Source: Sinotaia quadrata
Lineage: Eukaryota > Mollusca > Gastropoda > Architaenioglossa > Viviparidae
Direction of reading: 5' to 3'
Length of the DNA: 64,000 nucleotides
NCBI GenBank assembly: GCA_028829895.1
Contig: CM054181.1
Span: forward strand, 47,880,759 to 47,944,758
The notes under the pieces are model-generated. The model did not search any database. It was not told the DNA's origin and saw only the letters and a program-made list of their open reading frames with translations. Shown here piece by piece: positions 52,546-64,000 of this stretch. The translations under genes and the position numbers were made by a program. Within the stretch, counting starts at the first letter, position 1. Every line of letters starts with the position of its first letter.

Positions 52546-54425
52546 TTTACCTATCCATTGAGAGATAACTATCCCCGCTCACTATCCACATACACACTAT
52601 GTAGCTTCTTGATCCATGTTAAGTAGTTATTGTTCGGCTGGTCAATCTTAGATATTTCCATCTCGCCTATCTATGATAATGGCAACACTTATCTGCCAGT
52701 GGTGTCATCGAACACGACTTCATCAATTTATCTTGTCCATGATAATAATGGTGTCTCTCAGGGTCATTAATGCATGTTCATGACCTAAAGTTAACTTGTC
52801 AGTGACGTTTTCATTGAAATGAATGAATGAATGGATTAATAGTCACATTAGCGCGCTATTAACTGTACATTAAAACTCATTGCTGCATGCGAATTCCAGC
52901 TAGTGACCTAAACAATATTAATGACACCTCTAGTCAATGTCATCAACACTCATCAATTATTTCATCACCGACCTGCTCTCTGCACATCTTTACCAGAGAA
53001 AGTTGTTATGACGTGCTAATGACCTAACCAAATCTGCTATTGGCATTATCAACATGTACAGAGATTTCCCCTTAAAACTGCCAAAAGACGCCATCTGCCA
53101 CAAGCAAAAATGTCCTGTACACCTTTGAATAACAAATCGGTTTTAATCTACAGCGTTACTATCTTTTGTGATCAGGCAGAGTGTTGTTTCAAGACATCCT
53201 TAATGACGTGTTCATGACGACACTGATATATACATTGTCTTTGATCCAGTTATATTTTATCCTTAATGACGTGTTCATGATATCAAACACCACTGTACGT
53301 ACAATGTCTTTGATCCAGTTATATTCTTTGCTTACATCAGATCTGACCATACTTATTACAGCGCCAAAGTTACATATTTTTATTCTAACAAATTTAATAA
53401 CAGCAGGTTAAGAAACTGATACCTTTCGAATTGCATGAATTTATACACCGCTGTATTCAGTAATGAAGCAAAAGTACGTATAATGATTTGAACTGTAGTT
53501 ATTATGCTCTTTCTGGTTCCATAGAACTGTATCTTTCTTCTAACAATCTGAGTATCATACTTGCTTATCGAGTGAAGAATATACACCTACACATCAATAG
53601 AGTTATTATGATAAATATCATTATTATTATTGAAATTAGGTCTGAGTATTGAGTATTATTGAATGTAATTTTTGTTGTGCGATTATGACGGGTTTTATTT
53701 GCATTTTGCCTTAATTAATTTTTAAATATTCATATTCAGTGATGACGTACTGTTTGTCATGTAAATGCGAAGTATATTGATTAACCCTCCTCTCCCCCCT
53801 CCCCTTTGTGCGCAAACACACACACACACACAGACTCATTCACTCTGTATACAAATTAAATTAAGAAGTGGCCTGTGCTGTTCACAGAGTTAACATATTT
53901 AATAAAGTGCATTGTAAATCTTGACTGTCTCTCTGCTGTAGAGTGTAGAATATCTGAGCAAAGCGGGAAAAAAAACACTGCCATGTCATGTGTAATACAC
54001 TCACGCGGAGTGAAAACTTCACTTTAATATTTTTCTCCTTGTTTCCCCATTGAAAATGGAACACATGTACATTTCACAGCTGGCCATGAGAAAAAAATGG
54101 TATTCCAGATCTTGAATTTTTTTTATTACACCTCACAATGGCGAACATATAAATACTCTGCTAAACTAATTTTTATTGTTATTTTTAAAAGGTCAGATAA
54201 GTATTTATATATTATAATCAGAACAGACTGCCAATACTGAAATCACACTTGAATGATTTAGAACAGGCTTACTTACGGGCAAATTCTAAAACAAGCTTAA
54301 AATAATATTATATGTAGAAATAGGTAAATGTGTGAAATGTGTGTCTGTGCGTACGTGTATGCGCGAGTTTGTAGGTATAACCATGTGGGAAAATTTAAGA
54401 TGTGTACGATATTGCTTTAATGGAA
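52546..54425. other. Non-coding stretch
   Basis: Contains a roughly 75-bp duplication at 53195-53330 (CCTTAATGACGTGTTCATGA with TCTTTGATCCAGTTATATT) and a short CA run at 53814-53831. No gene supported. Confidence 0.45.
53195..53330 (+). repeat. Local duplication, about 75 bp x2
   Basis: Both copies carry CCTTAATGACGTGTTCATGA and TGTCTTTGATCCAGTTATAT; the second has a short insertion. Confidence 0.85.
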
Positions 54426-54427
54426 TT

Positions 54428-54560
54428 CGAAAATCTGATATTATTGTTGGACCAATCTGATATCACTGCGTTGGATCAATCTAATATTATTGTGTTGGAT
54501 ACTTTGATATCATAGTGGTGGATCAGTCTGATATCATTGTGCTAGATCAGGCAGCTGATA
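54428..54560 (+). repeat. TTGGATCAATCTGATATCAT degenerate repeat, about 5 copies
   Basis: Period about 28 with central GATATCA/AATATTA palindromes. Confidence 0.8.
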
Positions 54561-54629
54561 ACTGATAATTATATGATTAGTTATGTGGGGCAAGATTAGC
54601 AGGCGTACATTTTCTTCAATAATTGTAAT

Positions 54630-54845
54630 ATATAATATAAATGTATCTTTTCATAAGACAAAGCTATGATATAAATATCAATTGTATCTTTTCATAAGAA
54701 AAAGCTATGATATAAATATCAATTGTATCTTTTCATAAGACAAAGCTATGATATAAATATCAATTGTATCTTTTCATAAGACAAAGCTATGATATAAATA
54801 TCAATTGTATCTTTTCATAAGACAAAGCTATGATATAAACATAAA
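54630..54845 (+). repeat. 42-bp tandem repeat, 5 copies
   Basis: TGTATCTTTTCATAAGACAA then AGCTATGATATAAATATCAA; nearly identical units. Confidence 0.95.
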
Positions 54846-54929
54846 TGACGGTATTTCAGTTATAAATATCTTCAAATGACAGATCACTTGTGAATTGCAT
54901 TGACTTGGAATTCTAGTCACAGGAAACGA

Positions 54930-55500
54930 CACAAATAAAATTTAATTCGTTATGTGGATATTTCAGTCACGAATATTCTCATGTGGCCAAAACCCGTACA
55001 AGTGAGGCTTCGTTTATAGGTGTCTTGAAATGGCAAATCATTTGTATCTACAATGATGATATTTCAGTCACAAGTAATTTGAAATGAGAGACAACTTGTA
55101 GAGTGTAATGACTACATTTCAGTCACGAGTATCCTAAAATGAGAGACCACTTGAAGAGTATCATCGCTATATTTCAGTCACGAGTATCCTAAAATGAGAG
55201 ACCACTTGAAGAGTATCATGGCTATATTTCAGTCACGAGTATCCTAAAATGAGAGACCACTTGAAGAGTATCATGGCTATATTTCAGTCACGAGTATCAA
55301 TCTGGAAATGAGAGGCCACTTGTAGAGTTTGATGATTATATTTCAGTCAGTCAAGAGTATCAATCTGGAAATGAGAGGCCACTTGTAGAGTTTGATGATT
55401 ATATTTCAGTCAAGAGTGTTTTGAAATGAGAGGCCATCTGTAGAGTGTCATGACTATATTTCAGTAACGAGTATCTGGAAATGACAAGATGACTTTTCAC
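54930..55500 (+). repeat. 55-bp tandem repeat, about 9 copies
   Basis: ATATTTCAGTCACGAGTATC then CTAAAATGAGAGACCACTTG and AAGAGTATCATGGCT. Middle units are almost identical; outer ones are diverged. Confidence 0.93.
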
Positions 55501-56030
55501 ACGTAGAGATGAGGTTTCCACACTTCAGCAGTCATCACTGAGGGAAATGATGACATTTTCAAGATGCTGTCATTTTAATGCCCTGGTCAGAACTGACTCA
55601 TGAGTAAGTGTGAGGTCAGACACAATGTACCCGCTCATCAACAGTGGGCAGCTACATTCAGTATCACCAGCCTGATGTGAATGGTAATTTAATTGATCGA
55701 CCTGCTGTGAAGGGTAATTTAATTGATCCATGTCCTGTGAATAGTAAGTTAACAACATAATTTTCATCCTCTTTACCGCGTGTAATGCTCACAACGCCAG
55801 CCTTAGTGTTCGGCTGATGGGAGAATTCTTTTGGATTTCACCAGATCAGGTAGTGAGTGAGAAAAACATGTCAGACAAACAATCACGTGAATGATGACGA
55901 CACGCTTACGTAATCGTGGATGTAAACTAGGATCGGAATAAAGATATAAAGATATGTAATGTGAAGATATAAACAACTGCAAGAATATGGTGTGCTTTCT
56001 TTAGTTAAATCATCCGTGCCTGCTATTCAA
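55501..56030. other. Non-coding spacer
   Basis: Includes two copies of GAATGGTAATTTAATTGATC-like sequence near 55678-55740. Nothing else. Confidence 0.5.
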
Positions 56031-56032
56031 CA

Positions 56033-56130
56033 GAGAATGCGGGTTTAATAATAAAATAGAGAGCATTAAATGCGTCTGGTCAGAGAACGCGGGTTAAATC
56101 ATAAAATAGAGAGCGTTAAATGTCTCTGGT
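56033..56130 (+). repeat. Local duplication, about 50 bp x2
   Basis: AGAGAATGCGGGTTTAATAA and AGAGAACGCGGGTTAAATCA each precede AAAATAGAGAGCRTTAAATG and TCTGGTCAGA. Confidence 0.88.
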
Positions 56131-56505
56131 CAGATTACGAAATAAAGATAATTTTTCCACCAACACACTCCCACCTCCACACATTTATATTTGTTTTTAT
56201 TTGTTTAAAAAGAAAACAAACACTCACCACAAACCCCACCCCTCTCAACATCTGCATCAGGTTTCCTGCAGCGTGGAATTAAATTAGAGAATTGGTTTCA
56301 TAACAAGTTTTAAAAAAATAACTCTTCTCTTGAATATAATTTTTATTTTACGCCTTCTTTCTGTTCGAATAAATGTCCTTGAAAATAGGAAATAAAAATG
56401 CACCGCTCCCTAAAGAGGATTTCAACAATCGACAAACGGAATTAGAGAACTGGTTGGCATGTGCCGCAACACTCACCCATATCTGCGCTCCGCAGTGGAT
56501 GCAGA
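56131..56505. other. Non-coding spacer
   Basis: C-rich stretch around 56155-56260, AT-rich beyond; nothing recognised. Confidence 0.45.
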
Positions 56506-56780
56506 GATAATATTTACATTTCTATAGTACATGTATTTACATTTCAATAGTACATGTATTTACATGTCTAAGTACATGCATTTACATTTTAATAGTACAG
56601 GTATTTGCATTTCTATGATACATGCACATTGCAGCTTTATTGTACGTGAATACTGCATTTCTATGTTACATACATATTTACTTCTATGATATATATTTCA
56701 CTTGTATGATATATGTATATTGCATTTCTATGATGTATGTAAACTGCAGTTCTGCATAATGCTACATGCACATTACATTA
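56506..56780 (+). repeat. TTTACATTTCTATAGTACATG degenerate repeat
   Basis: About ten units of 20-30 bases drifting from TAGTACATGTATTTACAT to TATGATATATGTATATTGCA. Confidence 0.8.
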
Positions 56781-56994
56781 GCGTTTGCGGTGCTCACACA
56801 ACCGTTCTATATTGGTGGTAAGACCGATCGCCAGTGTTGAATAACACAAGTTGCTGCCACAATTGTCAGCCTTCCCATCATTAATTTTGTTTGATACAGC
56901 TGAGGTGAATTCACGATACCTGCTTGACGTAAGAGGGGACAATTATAGTTTGATAATAGATTTCAGTGGCACACATGGAATTGGCGCAAAAAAG

Positions 56995-57150
56995 TAGACA
57001 TGATGTGTCGGAACATGAATGTTGTAGATTCATTTGAACAGAAAGTAGAGACAGGATGTGTCGGAACATTAATATTGTAGATTCATTTTGAACAGAAAAA
57101 TACACGGTGATATGGTGTGTCGGAACATGAAATCTTAGATTCACATTCAA
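56995..57150 (+). repeat. 55-bp tandem repeat, 3 copies
   Basis: GATGTGTCGGAACATGAATG then TTGTAGATTCATTTGAACAG at about 57002, 57054 and 57113. Confidence 0.9.
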
Positions 57151-57288
57151 CAAAGAAAATGAAATAGAAATCTTACTAGCGATGCTTCACCTCTAGAAAC
57201 AGGATTACAAGTGTCATAATAGGCCTGAAAGCAGTTGTTAGGAATTAAAATTCGTTTAATTTAATTACATATTCTTATTTGCTAATAA

Positions 57289-57301
57289 GTGATGTGTGTG
57301 T

Positions 57302-57394
<93 letters not shown>
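57289..57394. repeat. (GT)n(GA)n compound microsatellite
   Basis: About 22 GT followed by about 31 GA dinucleotides. Confidence 0.97.
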
Positions 57395-57398
<4 letters not shown>

Positions 57399-57825
57399 AT
57401 ATATGCTTGTATGCGCAAATTATATCTATTTTAATATAAATCCTATTATGTCTTTGTCCTCCCTTCAATCTCCAAGCCCTCTCTCGTCTACCCATATTTC
57501 TTCTTTTTCCCCGCCTATGTTATCTTTCTTTCCCCCCCCTCCCATCTCCTATACACCTACAGTGGCACCATTCTTCCTCTTTTAACAAGGCACTAAACAA
57601 GAAAGCAGAAAAAGCAGAAAGTACATTCTAGATTTAGGTCAATGAATTTTTATCGAAATTTTTCAATCATTAAGGCAATGATTACAAGAAAATGCGCTTA
57701 ATCATGCAAAGCCACGTCCTGCCTTCATCTTTAATTTTTTCCCACCAACTTTCAGATATGGCGTACTTTTCCAGCTAAATGCTTATAGATTAAAATTTAA
57801 TTGATCTGATAAAGGTGTCAGATCC
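57395..57825. other. Non-coding spacer
   Basis: Pyrimidine-rich 57450-57580, then AT-rich unique sequence. Confidence 0.45.
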
Positions 57826-57839
57826 TATATATATATATA

Positions 57840-57871
<32 letters not shown>
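57826..57871. repeat. (TA)n(GT)n compound microsatellite
   Basis: About 7 TA followed by about 15 GT dinucleotides. Confidence 0.95.
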
Positions 57872-57873
<2 letters not shown>

Positions 57874-57959
57874 ATGTGGATGTGTTTTTGTGTAGGGAAT
57901 TTTTTAGTGATCTAAGTTTAATGTAACTGTCTGTGTATAAATATCGATATAGGTCAGTA

Positions 57960-58440
57960 TATAATTACATACAATATATATATTACGTGCGTATACATGA
58001 TATGTGTCTGTGTATAATTATATATGTACGTATACATGATATGTGTCTGTGTATAATTATATTATATATGTATGTAGGGGATGCATTTGTAAATGTATGA
58101 GTGTGTGATTGCACGAGCATAAATTTGATCGCTAGGTTTTATGTGGTCGCTGCTAAACATGTAAGTGTATGCGTATGTGAAAATGTGTGCACACAATCAA
58201 ACATGTATATGTACATTAGTTGTGATGTGAGACTTCAGACATCCAGGACTATTCTATGATGCCGTGACAGTGTCAGTGTGGTTATGTTGTTTTAAAAGAG
58301 CTATTTTATGCTGTCATGACATGTATATACATCAGTGTGATTATATAGTTTGAAATGGATTATTTATGCTGTCATGACATGCACATATATGCCAGTATGA
58401 TTATGATTGTGTGGTTTTAAATGGGTACATTTCGGTGCCT
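57960..58440 (+). repeat. Degenerate TA/TG-rich repeats
   Basis: TACGTATACATGATATGTGT with CTGTGTATAATTATAT occurs twice (57985-58065); GCTGTCATGACATGTATATA-type words recur two to three times at 58255-58400. Confidence 0.75.
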
Positions 58441-58856
58441 CCAGAGCACGTTCTGGATTTTGATTTGCCTAGACAATTAGCAGCTCAATGAACCGCTCAC
58501 GCACTCAAGGACACAGCTAGCGAATAAGAATCAAGTTATGAATGAATAATTAATTAATCATAATTCTTAACTAAGTGGCATTGACTTTTTTTAACAGTGA
58601 GAAAGTTTGTATCTTTGAACTCATGAGCCCGGGGAAAAAAGCAATAAAATGAAAAATAATGGGCAATAATTATCACAAACTAATGCTCTTTTCACTTTTG
58701 TTTTCGTTTTAATGGATATGTTGCATGAGTATACAACAAATTACCAATTCGACTAAAGCGAATTGATGATGCCACAGGCTAAATACCTTGGTGAATGTCA
58801 AAACAAATAGATGTAAACTGATGACTGCTTACACATATACTTATGTACAGAACCGA

Positions 58857-59688
58857 TGACGTAAAGAGCACCAATTACCTAGATTTCAACCGATACCACC
58901 ACCCCAGAAGTAAAAAAGAAAAGCCATTGACGTCATAGTCTGAAATTAGCGGGATGTGAAATTGAAAGCGTCACTTGGAGTCTTATTCAGATATGATGTC
59001 ATGAACAAAAGAACATAAGATTAAAGACGTCACAAAATACCCAGATGCAAAACTGATTATTTCATGCGTCACTTGGATTCTTATTCAGATATGATGTCAT
59101 GAACAAAAGGACAGGGCATAAGATTAAAGACGTCACAAAATACCCAGATGCAAAACTGATTATTTCATGTACGAAAAAGACCAGAGAAGAAATGCTATCC
59201 GCATTTTAAGAAAGCCCATGACGTCACTAGCACGAATACACTGATGTGAAACTAATTGTAACCTCGCAAGAGCACATACTATGGTGTGGGTGTGTACGGG
59301 GACGACGGCAATAGAAACACCACGCCTAAATATGGTGTCACGTAAGCGCATACTCGTGCATAAAATTTATTCAGTCAAGTGCTCACATATGGCGTTACGA
59401 GTAAGGTAGTTACGTCACAGACAGACGTAGCTACATATGGTGGTTGGGTACAAATATGACTTCACGGTTACACATACCCATATATGACATCTTATGTATG
59501 ACTGTAACATACAAAACGCACAGATTTTCAGGACATGAAAATATCTGCACAGACACCTATACGCTCGGTGTGAGGTCACAAATCCGACAAACACGAAACA
59601 GAAATTCACGTTTATATTTTGCAAGATTATAAACATAATGAATTATAGAATTTGACGCACCATGTATACACTCCCGAATATGATGTCA
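58857..59688. promoter_or_regulatory. Cluster of CRE/ATF-like sites
   Basis: Two perfect TGACGTCA palindromes (58928-58935, 59219-59226) and one-mismatch forms at 58857 (TGACGTAA), 58994, 59092 and 59681 (TGATGTCA), 59025 and 59128 (AGACGTCA), and 59410 (TTACGTCA). Four of these come from one duplication at 58970-59165. Binding is an inference from the motif only, and no gene start is nearby. Confidence 0.3.
58970..59165 (+). repeat. 100-bp tandem duplication, 2 copies
   Basis: GCGTCACTTGGATTCTTATT, CAGATATGATGTCATGAACA and AGACGTCACAAAATACCCAG occur in both; copy 2 has an extra ACAGGG. Confidence 0.93.
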
Positions 59689-59689
59689 T

Positions 59690-60370
59690 TGTTAAGGCGT
59701 GAAGTGATGTATTCACACACACGTGACTCACAACTAGACATACAGATATAGTATCATTCTTATATTCCGCAAGCTTAAAATAATTTTCAATTAAAGAAAG
59801 AGCAAAATATGCAATGTTTAATACCAGCATGACTGAAGGAGGAAATGATTAAGGGGAATAAAACATTAATTATCTTTATTGGAATGTGTGAAACATCATT
59901 GTTCAAAGGATAAAACTGGGACAATACATCTACACAAAATTAAATTTATTGCCAATGCCCCAATACCCCCAAACAAGACAGCATTAAAAAAATGTACTTG
60001 GCAACCTATTCAAAAACATTTAAAAATACGAATTCTATTGCAATAATCAAAATGCATATTACAACCGAACCAAGCATAAACTAAACATAAAAGAAAATGT
60101 GCTGATGCAATGCAACAGACTGCATGAGTAATCAATATTCTTTCACCATAAACTTTGAATAGCACGAACTTTAAAATATGCACTGGGCTATACTAAAGTT
60201 CCCTTTTCTTATGCCACTGGATTTATCTTTAGACTTATTTATCTATCAGTTTGTATGTCTGTATTTTGACTGTCATTCTCTCTCTTCTCTTGATCTCTGT
60301 TTCTTTGGCTGCCTCTATTTCCTTTATTGTCTTTTTCTTTCTCTTACTCTGCCTTTCTCTCTCTCTCTCA
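59690..60370. other. Non-coding stretch
   Basis: AT-rich, then a CT-rich run (60275-60370) leading directly into repeat copy C. Nothing else recognised. Confidence 0.45.
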
Positions 60371-61101
60371 GTGGTGGAGTAAATTTGCCTATCCCTATTT
60401 CAAAACTTAATTGTTATATAAATTGTTAAATTGTCAAAGTGACCCGATCTTGGGCTCTCCTGATGATGGTATTTTTGTAAGTATCAGAGTTGGTGTAAAC
60501 AACTTGGGTTGAGAATAAGATAGAAATTGCTGACGCAATCCAAACCAGTTCCAACTGGATGAGTATTTTTTTTCTGACTAATAGTCTCATACTTGTTTAT
60601 AACAAACTCATCCAATGGGGACAGACCAAACGTTTCTGTCAATCACTTTGAATTTAAACATAACTCTAGTCTGGTCATCAAGGTGATTGTTGGCTTATAG
60701 TATGTTAACTGACTGATAAAGAAAGAATGGACTTAAAATATTTAATACATTTTGCTATTGATCTATGATTTGAATTAGAGAGTGATTATGTAATTGAACC
60801 AACCATTACGTCTATGTTCTTTAATTTGGCTACGTTGTACATTATACTTGTGAATTTTGATATGTGTTATATTTCTTATGTTGTGTGTATATCAGGTTAA
60901 TGAAATTGTTACAAGATTTTGACAGTTTAAAATGTTTTTAAAAGAGAATGGAGTTTACCTGAACTTAAGTGCTGCATTAATTTGACTTTTGCAGAGGAGC
61001 AGGCCTTTTTGTTTCATTTGTGTCACATCATGCTATGGTGACTACTGTACTCTACTAGATTATGTTGGTGTGTGAATCCAGCATTGTTGTCAACTTATCA
61101 G
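60371..61101 (+). mobile_element. Dispersed repeat family, copy C (longest)
   Basis: Starts GTGGTGGAGTAAATTTGCCT and ends CATTGTTGTCAACTTATCAG. It shares its first 300 bases with copies A and B, the next 200 with B only, and its last 100 with A only. It is therefore the reference copy at about 731 bp. No frame over 60 codons and no inverted ends; class undetermined. Confidence 0.83.
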
Positions 61102-61289
61102 TGAAAAAATACACAAATAACAAAAACAATAAGTTTAACAATAGAAAGAACAATAATACAGAATGGTCTGTATAATGAAAGCTCGAAGGTATAATAATAC
61201 AATGTTCGTATGCAAAACATTTTGCCCATAAAGAAAAAGGTAATCGAAGTTATTTCTATTTTCCCTACTGCTGATACTCCTACTACATC

Positions 61290-62830
61290 TATCACATATT
61301 TCTTCTTGCAACCATCTCATCTACTTTTTACAACTATCATATCTATTATTTACAACTATCATATATATTTCTTTGCAACTATCATATCTATTACTTAAAC
61401 TATCATATCTATTACTTACAACTATCATATCTATTACTTACAACTATCATATCTATTACTTACAACTATCACATCTACTGTTACATCTTTGTCTTACAAC
61501 TACCACAACTTTTACAAACAACTAACACACTTCTTTCTAACAACTATCACATCTCTCCTAATAAATATCACACCTTCTTCTAACAACTACCACATCTTCC
61601 ATTACGTCTATTATTACTACCACTTATAATATGTAATTTCTTCTAGTTTCTGTATAGTTTTCATACAATACAACTTCGAATTACACTGTTAGAATTACTA
61701 CTACAGCCACTAACACACTTCCTGCTACTAATATACTACTGCATCCTCGGCATCTAATGCTACTAATACAACTTATTCTAAAATATTGCTACTACTGCTA
61801 CTAGTACCTTCTTCTTCTACTACTGCTGCAACACCTACTGATAATGCTGCAACGTTAACTACTATTGCTGCAGTACCTACTACTACTGCTGCTGTAAACA
61901 CCTCCTACTATTGCTGTAATACCTGCTACTATTGCTGCAACGCCTATTACTACTGCTGCAACACCTCCTCCTCCTCCTCCTCCTCCTCCTACTACTACTA
62001 CTACTACTATTACAACATCTATTAGTGCTATTACAATACCTACTCCTAGTACTGATGCTGCTGCAATACCAACTACTAATACTCTGTAACAACTATTAAT
62101 ATTGCTGCAAATCCTATTACTATTACTGAAATTCTACTGCTTCTGCTGCAACATCTATTACTACTGCTGCAATACCTATTATTATTGTTGCAACATCAAT
62201 TACAACTGCTACAATGCAGATTACTACTGCTGTAACACCTATTACTACTACTACAACATCTATTACTGCTCCAACACCTATCACTATTACTGCAAAATCT
62301 ATCACTACTGCTGCAACACCTATTACTACTACTACAACATCTATTACTGCTGCAACACCTATCATTATTACTGCAAAATCTATCACTACTGCTGCAACAC
62401 CTATATAATTATTACTACTACAACATCTATTACTGCTGCAATACCTATCACTATTAATGCAAAATCTATCACTACTGCTGAAACATCTATTACTAATGCT
62501 GCAACATCTACTGCAGTACCTATATTACTACTACTGCAATGCCTATTACTAATACTACTTCTACAACAGCTATCACTACTGCTGCAAAACCTATTAATAT
62601 TGCTGCAGCATATGTTACTACTCCGGCAATATCTACCCTTACTACTGCAACACTTATCTCTACTTGCTACTGCAATTATTATAAATCTATCTTTGCTACT
62701 ATTACAACTGCTACTACTAGTTCTACTACAACTACTACCTCTATAAATATTCCTGCTGCTATTATAGCAATTTTATTTACGACTACTACTACCACTACTA
62801 CTACTAACATAACAAAGTACTACAAACTGC
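61290..62830 (+). repeat. 1.5-kb degenerate triplet repeat block (ACTATCATATCT, then TACTACTGCTGCAACACCTA)
   Basis: 61310-61470 repeats CAACTATCATATCTATTACT. From about 61780 to 62780 a 15-21-bp unit, TATTACTACTGCTGCAACAC, recurs with many variants. Codon-like periodicity leaves frames open on both strands; the 214-codon plus frame is Leu/Tyr/Cys-rich low complexity and not a gene. Confidence 0.92.
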
Positions 62831-62975
62831 TGCTATTAATAACGAGAACATAATGACACAAGGTCATGGTAGCTCTATCTCAGATAATTGTGAAAACTCC
62901 AATTACTAAACATCAGAAAGCACGAATACACCAGCCAGTAGTCACTCACTGGACACAGTTATCACACACACTCAC
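62831..62975. other. Short non-coding spacer
   Basis: Unique sequence between two repeats; nothing recognised. Confidence 0.45.
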
Positions 62976-62991
62976 ACACGCATACACACAC

Positions 62992-63038
<47 letters not shown>
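62976..63038. repeat. (CA)n microsatellite
   Basis: About 20-25 CA dinucleotides with a CCC interruption. Confidence 0.96.
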
Positions 63039-63042
<4 letters not shown>

Positions 63043-63580
63043 ACGAAGAAACAAACAGACCAACAATAAAAAAGTAAATGTCAAAATAATCTGAGGGAGT
63101 TCCTGACAAAATTAGATCATATGTTTCCAGCAGGAAGACCAGGAATTGTGGAAAAAACAACATAAAACATAAATAGACTGCTGTTTTGTTGATTAAAACC
63201 AAAATAAGTAGGAGAAAAAGAGATCGCAGGCAAGCATTTAGCAGTAACCCGGATGTCAAATATAATTCTGTCGACAAGCAAAGGAACGCGAAAACAGCAC
63301 CACTCTGAAACTCATCGTCAGACATTGAACGTGACAACAGCACGACTCAGGGAAACTAATCGACAGACTTGCAGCCAGTATGAACTTATGAACTTCAAAT
63401 TTAACTTAAATAGTAGGCATTTATTGTTATTGTAGTGATTTTATACATATTTGTCTTCTTAATTCTTTAATTTTTATTGCTGTTTTAATTGAAAATAAAC
63501 GAATTTGCTTCTAACTTCAAGTGAGAAAAATAACTCACACAACGAAAGGCATACAAGAGTTAAGACAAACACCAATCGCT
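63039..63580. other. Non-coding spacer
   Basis: AT-rich unique sequence without a supported frame. Confidence 0.45.
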
Positions 63581-63583
63581 GAT

Positions 63584-63627
<44 letters not shown>

Positions 63628-63740
63628 ACACAACACACACACTAACACACAACACACACACACGCACACACACTCACACACACAACACACACACACAACA
63701 CACACACGCGCACGCACACACACACACACACGCACGCACG

Positions 63741-63796
<56 letters not shown>
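63581..63796. repeat. (CA)n microsatellite, interrupted
   Basis: About 215 bases of CA with ACT, AA, CG and GCACGCACG interruptions, directly abutting the reverse-transcriptase relic. Confidence 0.97.
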
Positions 63797-63801
<5 letters not shown>

Positions 63802-64000
63802 AATGTAGAAAATCACACAGCAGAATATCAAACTCTGGAAAATAGCGTCCCGCAGGACAGTATGTTCAGCTCTCTGCTCTATATAATAATGGTCTCCACC
63901 TTAAGGCCATAGACAATGACTGTAGTCTGAACAATTTGTAGATGATACATTACTCTGGAGAAACGTTAGCCACCAACACACACACAAAAATGTTGCTCCC
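63796..64000 (+). pseudogene. Non-LTR reverse transcriptase relic (continues past window)
   Basis: One frame from 63796 reads RVNVENHTAEYQTLENSVPQ then DSMFSSLLYIIM, matching the RT block LENGVPQGSVLSPLLF..MIN of Jockey/CR1/I-type elements. After a frame change come KAIDNDCSLN (about 63903-63932) and, in a third frame, QFVDDTLLWRNVSHQH (about 63933-63980); FVDD is the catalytic [FY]xDD motif. At least two frameshifts and a Gly-to-Asp change in the PQG block show that it is dead. Confidence 0.78.

Noticed and set aside
62102..62746. 214-codon frame, the longest uninterrupted frame in the window
   Set aside because: Degenerate TACTACTGCTGCAACACC repeat; Tyr/Cys/Leu low complexity shifting between frames.

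Overview
The window is eukaryotic nuclear DNA from an invertebrate animal. It is AT-rich, its one gene has spliced exons with GT-AG introns of 0.4-3.5 kb, and it is full of microsatellites, minisatellites and decayed transposons. Protein features point to a bilaterian; a mollusc or other lophotrochozoan is my best guess, but nothing in the sequence fixes the taxon.

Positions 17-21639 (+ strand) hold the 3' half of one gene: thirteen exons of a CD109-like thioester-containing protein (alpha-2-macroglobulin/complement C3 superfamily). The 5' half lies upstream of the window. All exon phases agree, giving 571 residues and a stop. The visible protein has the thioester motif GCGEQ (Cys42 in my numbering), a His 118 residues later at the position of the catalytic His of C3 and CD109, the rest of the thioester domain, a C-terminal receptor-binding-type domain with a probable conserved Cys pair, and a hydrophobic tail like a GPI-attachment signal. 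A 3' UTR with AATAAA signals follows to about 22.0 or 22.4 kb.

Positions 22.4-64 kb contain no gene I can support. They hold more than thirty separate tandem arrays (periods 20-181 bp, including an eleven-copy 87/89-bp array at 47.0-48.0 kb), long TCTA/GATA, CA/GT, GA and triplet microsatellites, and transposon relics: a three-copy dispersed repeat of 0.4-0.7 kb, a 120-bp hAT-like MITE inside a minisatellite, a possible LTR/primer-binding-site scar, and a decayed non-LTR reverse transcriptase running off the right edge. A Tigger/pogo-type remnant lies inside intron 10 of the gene.

The most unusual observation is in the gene's introns. Three exons (6, 9 and 12) have their 3' splice site in the last unit of an intronic tandem or degenerate array, so acceptor-like sequence is repeated up to about ten times just upstream of the real one. 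The intron before exon 12 also carries five copies of a 48-bp unit with a consensus 5' splice site (GGTAAGT). Whether these are inert by-products of slippage or used as alternative or recursive splice sites needs RNA evidence.
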